59,256 nucleotides of DNA, taken from assembly GCA_016342455.1 (NCBI GenBank), contig JAEIOE010000007.1, positions 1 to 59,256 of the forward strand. Reading direction: 5' to 3'. The notes under the pieces were generated by a model. The model had not been told where the DNA came from. It did no database searches and saw nothing but the letters and a program-made list of their open reading frames with translations. The translations under genes were made by a program, and so were the position numbers. Positions 56,096 to 59,256 of this stretch are shown here, in pieces; position 1 is the stretch's first letter; every line of letters starts with the position of its first letter. This DNA is from Mycoplasmatota bacterium. GTDB taxonomy: Bacteria; Bacillota_I; Bacilli_A; Izemoplasmatales; Hujiaoplasmataceae.

Positions 56096-57115
56096 TTAGT
56101 AATTCAATTTTTTCTTCCACTTTTTACCGCGTTTAACCAAATAGTGTTCTTTAGCAAAATCTAAAGTATCCTTTATTGTGTCTCTTATGTCTCTCGTTTT
56201 ATAACCAAATTCTTTCTGTGCTTTCTCGCTAGAGAACAAATGATTTGAAGCAAGAACTTTAATGCTATAGTAAGTAAATAATGGCTTTTGATTTCTCATT
56301 CTATAATATAATTCTGCAAAATAGCTCATTGATAATATAAACCATCTCGCTAATCTTGTTTTAATTTTTTTCATACCAGTTAATTCTGATATCATATCCA
56401 ATAACTCTTTTACTGTGATATTACTACCTGTTAATAAATATACTTCTTTATTTCTGCCCTTAATTGAAGCGGATATAATTCCTTCCACTAAATCTCTTAC
56501 ATCAACAAAATTATAACTTCCTTTGATATATGCAGTCAGTCTTTTAAGTAGAAAATCAACAAACAATTGTCCTGTATTGGATAATTGATAATCAAAGGGT
56601 CCAATTACTCCTGACGGACAAACCAAAACAACCTCTAAATCTTTATCTGTTTGATTTAAGATTAAATCGGATGCAATCGCTTTTGTTATTGCATAATTCC
56701 CCTTCACTTTCTTATAATCAAATTCTTTTGGTTCATGCATCACTTCGCCCTTTGGAGATTCTTCGAAGGCATGAACAGAAGATGTATATACCAGTCTTTT
56801 AATTTTGTTTTCTTGGCATACCTTAAGTATGTTCTTCGTTCCTTCAACGTTTATTTTATATAGTTTCTTCTTTTTTCCTGATCCAATCTCTACCATACCG
56901 GCAAGGTGATATACAACATCATAGTCTTTAACTGCTTCTTTTAACAGATCATAGTCTAAGATATTACCCTCTACAAATCTTGTATAAGGTTCTATAACAC
57001 TTTTAAGTGAGTCACCTTTTAATATCAAAGAAGTTACTTGATGACCTTTATTGTAGAGTTCTTTAACCAAAACATTTCCTAAGTGACCTGTAGCCCCTGT
57101 AACAAAACATTTCAT
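56096..57115 (-). CDS. NAD(P)-dependent epimerase/dehydratase, extended SDR
   Basis: A 339-residue extended short-chain dehydrogenase/reductase. Nucleotide-binding GATGHLG (7-13), NILDYD, AGMVE and active-site Ser112/Tyr141-x3-Lys145 (TSSVHA, YAITK) are present. The overall pattern, including HVDVRD-like NFVDVRDLVEGI, resembles dihydroflavonol-4-reductase-like and sterol-type reductases, but bacterial members have varied substrates. Monocistronic, with a good promoter and a palindromic operator candidate. GAAGGGATATT precedes the ATG. Confidence 0.85.
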   Translation of the reverse strand: MKCFVTGATGHLGNVLVKELYNKGHQVTSLILKGDSLKSVIEPYTRFVEGNILDYDLLKEAVKDYDVVYHLAGMVEIGSGKKKKLYKINVEGTKNILKVCQENKIKRLVYTSSVHAFEESPKGEVMHEPKEFDYKKVKGNYAITKAIASDLILNQTDKDLEVVLVCPSGVIGPFDYQLSNTGQLFVDFLLKRLTAYIKGSYNFVDVRDLVEGIISASIKGRNKEVYLLTGSNITVKELLDMISELTGMKKIKTRLARWFILSMSYFAELYYRMRNQKPLFTYYSIKVLASNHLFSSEKAQKEFGYKTRDIRDTIKDTLDFAKEHYLVKRGKKWKKKLNY

Positions 57116-57136
57116 AATATCCCTTCTTTCAAGCTC

Positions 57137-57165
57137 ATTATATACATATCTTTGATAATAGTAAA
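57137..57165 (-). promoter_or_regulatory. Epimerase gene promoter
   Basis: -10 TATAAT (57137-57142), 17-base spacer, -35 TTTACT (57160-57165). Confidence 0.7.
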
Positions 57166-57177
57166 CAGTTGTTCACT
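57160..57177. promoter_or_regulatory. Imperfect palindrome overlapping the -35: candidate operator
   Basis: AGTAAACAGTTGTTCACT matches its reverse complement at 14 of 18 positions and covers the -35 of the epimerase promoter. Size and form suit a TetR-like repressor; no such regulator is in the window. Confidence 0.5.
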
Positions 57178-57215
57178 TTTTAGAGCTGTTTTAAGTAAAT
57201 ACTCATGCTAACATC

Positions 57216-57247
57216 ACAAAAAAAGAACTATTCCATCAATAGTTCTT
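57216..57247 (-). terminator. Terminator after the metallophosphoesterase gene
   Basis: Ten-base arms AAGAACTATT / AATAGTTCTT followed by seven T on the minus strand. The 5' arm overlaps the stop codon. Confidence 0.9.
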
Positions 57248-57860
57248 ATATTTCTCTCTCTGTTAAGTATAATATATTTACCTGGTGACGGCTTGCTGCC
57301 CCGCCATCAATCATGATCTTTAAACCCTCGTATATAATGTTATCTTGTTTATTAATATGATAATTTGGTGTATGACCAAAGACTAACTTTTTATGAAAAG
57401 AACAAGGAATCTCCTTAGCATATCCTCTATCCCATATAGCAAAACGTTGAGATGTGTACTTCCAGTCTCTTAAACTAAAATCAAGAAACCCGTGAACAAT
57501 AACGTGATGGTTAAATTCCAAATACAAAGGTAGTTCTAAAATCCATTTTACAAAAATCGGATATTTCATACTAAAATTTTTCTTAAATTCTTCAATTAGT
57601 TCTTTCGTAACCTCAAAATTACGAATGTCTCTTTTAAAGCCTAATTGTAAGGTTTCTATAAAACCGTTTTTAGATATATTAAATAGCACCTTTTCCAATC
57701 TATAATTATCATTCATGATATCTATAAGAAATAAGTCATGATTTCCAAGAACCCCTAGCAAACGTTTTTTCTCTATTAGTTTTTCTAAATATCTAATTAG
57801 ATCGTTACCCATCGTTCCCCTATCTAAAATATCTCCGGCAATAATTAAGATATGATCCAT
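57246..57860 (-). CDS. Calcineurin-like metallophosphoesterase lacking its first metal motif
   Basis: A 204-residue protein with motifs GDILDRG (9-15) and LGNHD (38-42), a His in VIVHGF, and GHTPNYH, all of the calcineurin-like phosphatase family (Ap4A hydrolase/protein phosphatase type). The first motif, D-x-H, which provides two metal ligands, is absent, because the frame begins only eight residues before GDILDRG. The sequence upstream is a terminator and promoter and encodes no such motif. No Shine-Dalgarno site precedes the ATG; instead an extended -10 would start transcription at the ATG itself. It is either a truncated remnant or a short variant. Confidence 0.65.
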   Translation of the reverse strand: MDHILIIAGDILDRGTMGNDLIRYLEKLIEKKRLLGVLGNHDLFLIDIMNDNYRLEKVLFNISKNGFIETLQLGFKRDIRNFEVTKELIEEFKKNFSMKYPIFVKWILELPLYLEFNHHVIVHGFLDFSLRDWKYTSQRFAIWDRGYAKEIPCSFHKKLVFGHTPNYHINKQDNIIYEGLKIMIDGGAASRHQVNILYLTEREI

Positions 57861-57866
57861 AACTAT

Positions 57867-57875
57867 ATTTTACCA
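57867..57875 (-). promoter_or_regulatory. Extended -10 promoter giving a leaderless transcript
   Basis: TGGTAAAAT with six bases between the -10 and the ATG; the usual start distance of seven bases falls on the A of the ATG. The -35 region is only T-rich. Confidence 0.5.
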
Positions 57876-57883
57876 CAATAGAA

Positions 57884-57915
57884 AAAAGAAAAAAACCAAG
57901 GAAAAATCCCTGGTT
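57884..57915 (-). terminator. Terminator after the alcohol dehydrogenase gene
   Basis: AACCAGGG / CCTTGGTT stem (one G-T pair) followed by TTTTTTTCTTTTTTC on the minus strand; the 5' arm overlaps the stop codon. Confidence 0.88.
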
Positions 57916-59089
57916 ATTTACAAGCTAATTCATATACATTTTTACAGTCTTCCATTGTCAAGCTTTTAAAATTACCAACAATTTCACCAACATTGATTTT
58001 TAGTTTTTCTAACAGCTTATCAATATCTTCTCTTTTCGCACCGATTTCTTCAAAAGTTACCGGCATTCCTAATTCCTTAAAGAACGATTCCATAGCGCCT
58101 ATCCCAGCTAAAGCAACCTTCTTTGCTTTGTTTTTTTTATCTTTAATGCCGAACACTTTTACGGCTAATCTTCTGTATCTTTGTACATCCTCTTCTAAGG
58201 TATAACGCATGTAAGCTGGGAATATAACAGCTAATCCTGCACCATGTGTTACATCATACATTGCACTCAACTCGTGTTCTAAACGGTGAGATGCCCAATC
58301 TTCAACTCTACCAACCCCTAGTGAGCCGTTATGAGCGATTGTGCCGGACCAACAAATAGTCGCTCTCGCTTCATAATTTGTAGGTTCTTTTTGAATTATT
58401 CTCATCGCTTCAATTATTGAAACAAGCGTCGCTTCACATAGTCTATCCGTTAAAATTACATCATTTGTTTTTGTAAGATATCTTTCTAAGATATGACTTA
58501 TCATATCTACTACACCAGCTGCAGTTTGATAGCTAGGTAATGTATAAGTTAATTCTGGATTTATAATAGCGAATGCAGGTATAATAGAATTACTATGAGT
58601 CACTCTTTTTAACATGCCTTCTGTTTTAGTAATAACAGAGGCGTTACTACCTTCTGATCCGGCAGCCGGAATTGTTAAAACCGCTGCAACAGACAACGCT
58701 CCTTTGATTTTATTTGGGTCATCAAATAAATCCCAAAAATCACCTTTATATTTAACACCCATAGCTATGGCTTTAGCTGAATCAATAACAGACCCTCCAC
58801 CAACAGCTAAAATAAAATTTACTCCCTCAGTTTTACAAAGTTCAATACCTTCATAAACTAAAGTGTCTCTTGGGTTAGGAACAACCCCACCAAGTTCAAC
58901 ATGCTCTATTTTTTCAGCTTCAATTGATTTTATTACTCTATCTAATAATCCAGATCTCTTAACAGATCCTGAACCATAGTGCAACAAAACTTTTTTAGCC
59001 TTACATTTCTTTAATAATTTCCCAACTTCTTGTTCGGTGTCTTTCCCGAACACGAATTCTGTTGGACTGTAATACTTAAAATTTAACAT
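57914..59089 (-). CDS. Iron-containing alcohol dehydrogenase, butanol dehydrogenase (BdhA/YqhD) type
   Basis: A 391-residue group III alcohol dehydrogenase beginning MLNFKYYSPTEFVFG; the upstream GTG of the frame lies within the ribosome-binding site AGGGAGTG. NAD(P)-binding GGGSVIDSAKAIA (about residues 95-107), then metal ligands Asp in GVVDMISH, and the His residues in SHRLEHELSAMYDVTHGAGLA. The family reduces aldehydes to alcohols, commonly butanal/ethanal in fermentation, and this strain may do the same; cofactor preference is not decidable. Single-gene unit with an extended -10 promoter. Confidence 0.92.
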   Translation of the reverse strand: MLNFKYYSPTEFVFGKDTEQEVGKLLKKCKAKKVLLHYGSGSVKRSGLLDRVIKSIEAEKIEHVELGGVVPNPRDTLVYEGIELCKTEGVNFILAVGGGSVIDSAKAIAMGVKYKGDFWDLFDDPNKIKGALSVAAVLTIPAAGSEGSNASVITKTEGMLKRVTHSNSIIPAFAIINPELTYTLPSYQTAAGVVDMISHILERYLTKTNDVILTDRLCEATLVSIIEAMRIIQKEPTNYEARATICWSGTIAHNGSLGVGRVEDWASHRLEHELSAMYDVTHGAGLAVIFPAYMRYTLEEDVQRYRRLAVKVFGIKDKKNKAKKVALAGIGAMESFFKELGMPVTFEEIGAKREDIDKLLEKLKINVGEIVGNFKSLTMEDCKNVYELACK

Positions 59090-59110
59090 CGCAATCACTC
59101 CCTATAAAGA

Positions 59111-59119
59111 ATTATATCA
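59111..59119 (-). promoter_or_regulatory. Extended -10 promoter of the alcohol dehydrogenase gene
   Basis: TGATATAAT, about 20 bases before the ATG; the -35 region (TTTTAT at 17-base spacing) is weak. Confidence 0.6.
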
Positions 59120-59204
59120 CAAATTTTCCAATTATAAAATACTATATCGGTCTAACTTATATCAATAAAAAGTGGTATAACCCAAGTTTGACACTTTGAA
59201 TATA

Positions 59205-59250
59205 ATAAAATCAACTAAACGACCAATAATGGAAGTTTAGTTGATTTTAT
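59205..59250. terminator. Large inverted repeat, probable bidirectional terminator
   Basis: A perfect 16-bp inverted repeat, ATAAAATCAACTAAAC / GTTTAGTTGATTTTAT, with a 14-base loop, upstream of the alcohol dehydrogenase promoter. T-rich on both ends; probably ends an operon beyond the right edge. A regulatory or mobile-element origin cannot be excluded. Confidence 0.55.
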
Positions 59251-59256
59251 AAATGT

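Noticed and set aside
59111-59128. Rex operator at the alcohol dehydrogenase promoter
   Set aside because: Only the half-site TTGTGA is present; the partner TCACAA is not at the required spacing.

Overview
The window is an AT-rich stretch of a low-GC Gram-positive-type bacterium, almost entirely informational genes and nearly all on the minus strand. The gene orders (cysS-mrnC-rlmB-sigma-rpmG-secE-nusG; rplKA-rplJL-methyltransferase-rpoBC; the S10/spc/alpha cluster followed by ecfA1-ecfA2-ecfT-truA; tmk-holB-ricT-trmN6-rsmI-metG) are those of Bacilli. TGA is a stop codon here (cysS/mrnC and znuC/znuB overlap as ATGA, tmk ends in TGA), so the reassigned mycoplasma code is excluded. Low GC, tight packing and ancestral gene order suggest an Acholeplasma/Izemoplasma/Haloplasma-like or similar early Bacilli lineage; this placement is an inference, not proven.

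Layout. 1-10.5 kb: rpoC, rpoB, an RsmC-like methyltransferase, L7/L12, L10, L1 and L11, with an L10 leader plus attenuator and probable L1-binding leaders. 10.5-15.3 kb: two large ATPase-permease fusion transporters inserted between rplK and nusG, where these genes are normally adjacent; their promoter carries an 11-bp-spaced direct repeat. 15.4-19.7 kb: the cysS-to-nusG operon. 19.8-23.7 kb: rmuC, a cardiolipin synthase and a YegP-repeat protein. 23.8-24.8 kb: rplM-rpsI with a candidate L13 leader. 24.8-31.4 kb: the tmk-to-metG replication/RNA-modification operon. 31.5-33.1 kb: the only plus-strand genes, a ZnuC/ZnuB-type metal ABC transporter. 33.1-36.7 kb: truA and the ECF energy-coupling module. 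36.7-37.9 kb: two accessory genes (HEPN-like/CBS protein and a membrane-anchored PH-like protein). 38-52.3 kb: rplQ up to rpsJ in one block with a structured S10 leader. 52.5-59.1 kb: a membrane-anchored PI-PLC-like protein, a DinG/XPD-type helicase fused to a nuclease domain, an NAD-dependent epimerase/reductase, an apparently N-truncated metallophosphoesterase and an iron-type alcohol dehydrogenase.

The genes cover transcription (RNA polymerase core, NusG, a SigH-like sigma), translation (most r-proteins, IF-1, MetRS, CysRS), protein export (SecY, SecE) and RNA/DNA maintenance. Regulation is legible: strong -35/-10 promoters, r-protein leaders, and intrinsic terminators that often overlap the last codons or stop of the gene they close. 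No tRNA, rRNA, CRISPR array, insertion sequence or prophage gene was seen. No gene-free stretch exceeds 300 bases; the longest (52327-52556) holds the S10 leader, its promoter and a terminator. No wholly new defence or mobile system is evident. The most unusual items are the HEPN-like/CBS fusion, the TruA N-terminal extension, the Asp-to-Gln change in the RpoB rifampicin pocket, the rpoB promoter nested in a terminator, the transporter pair with its 11-bp repeat, and the leaderless truncated phosphoesterase.
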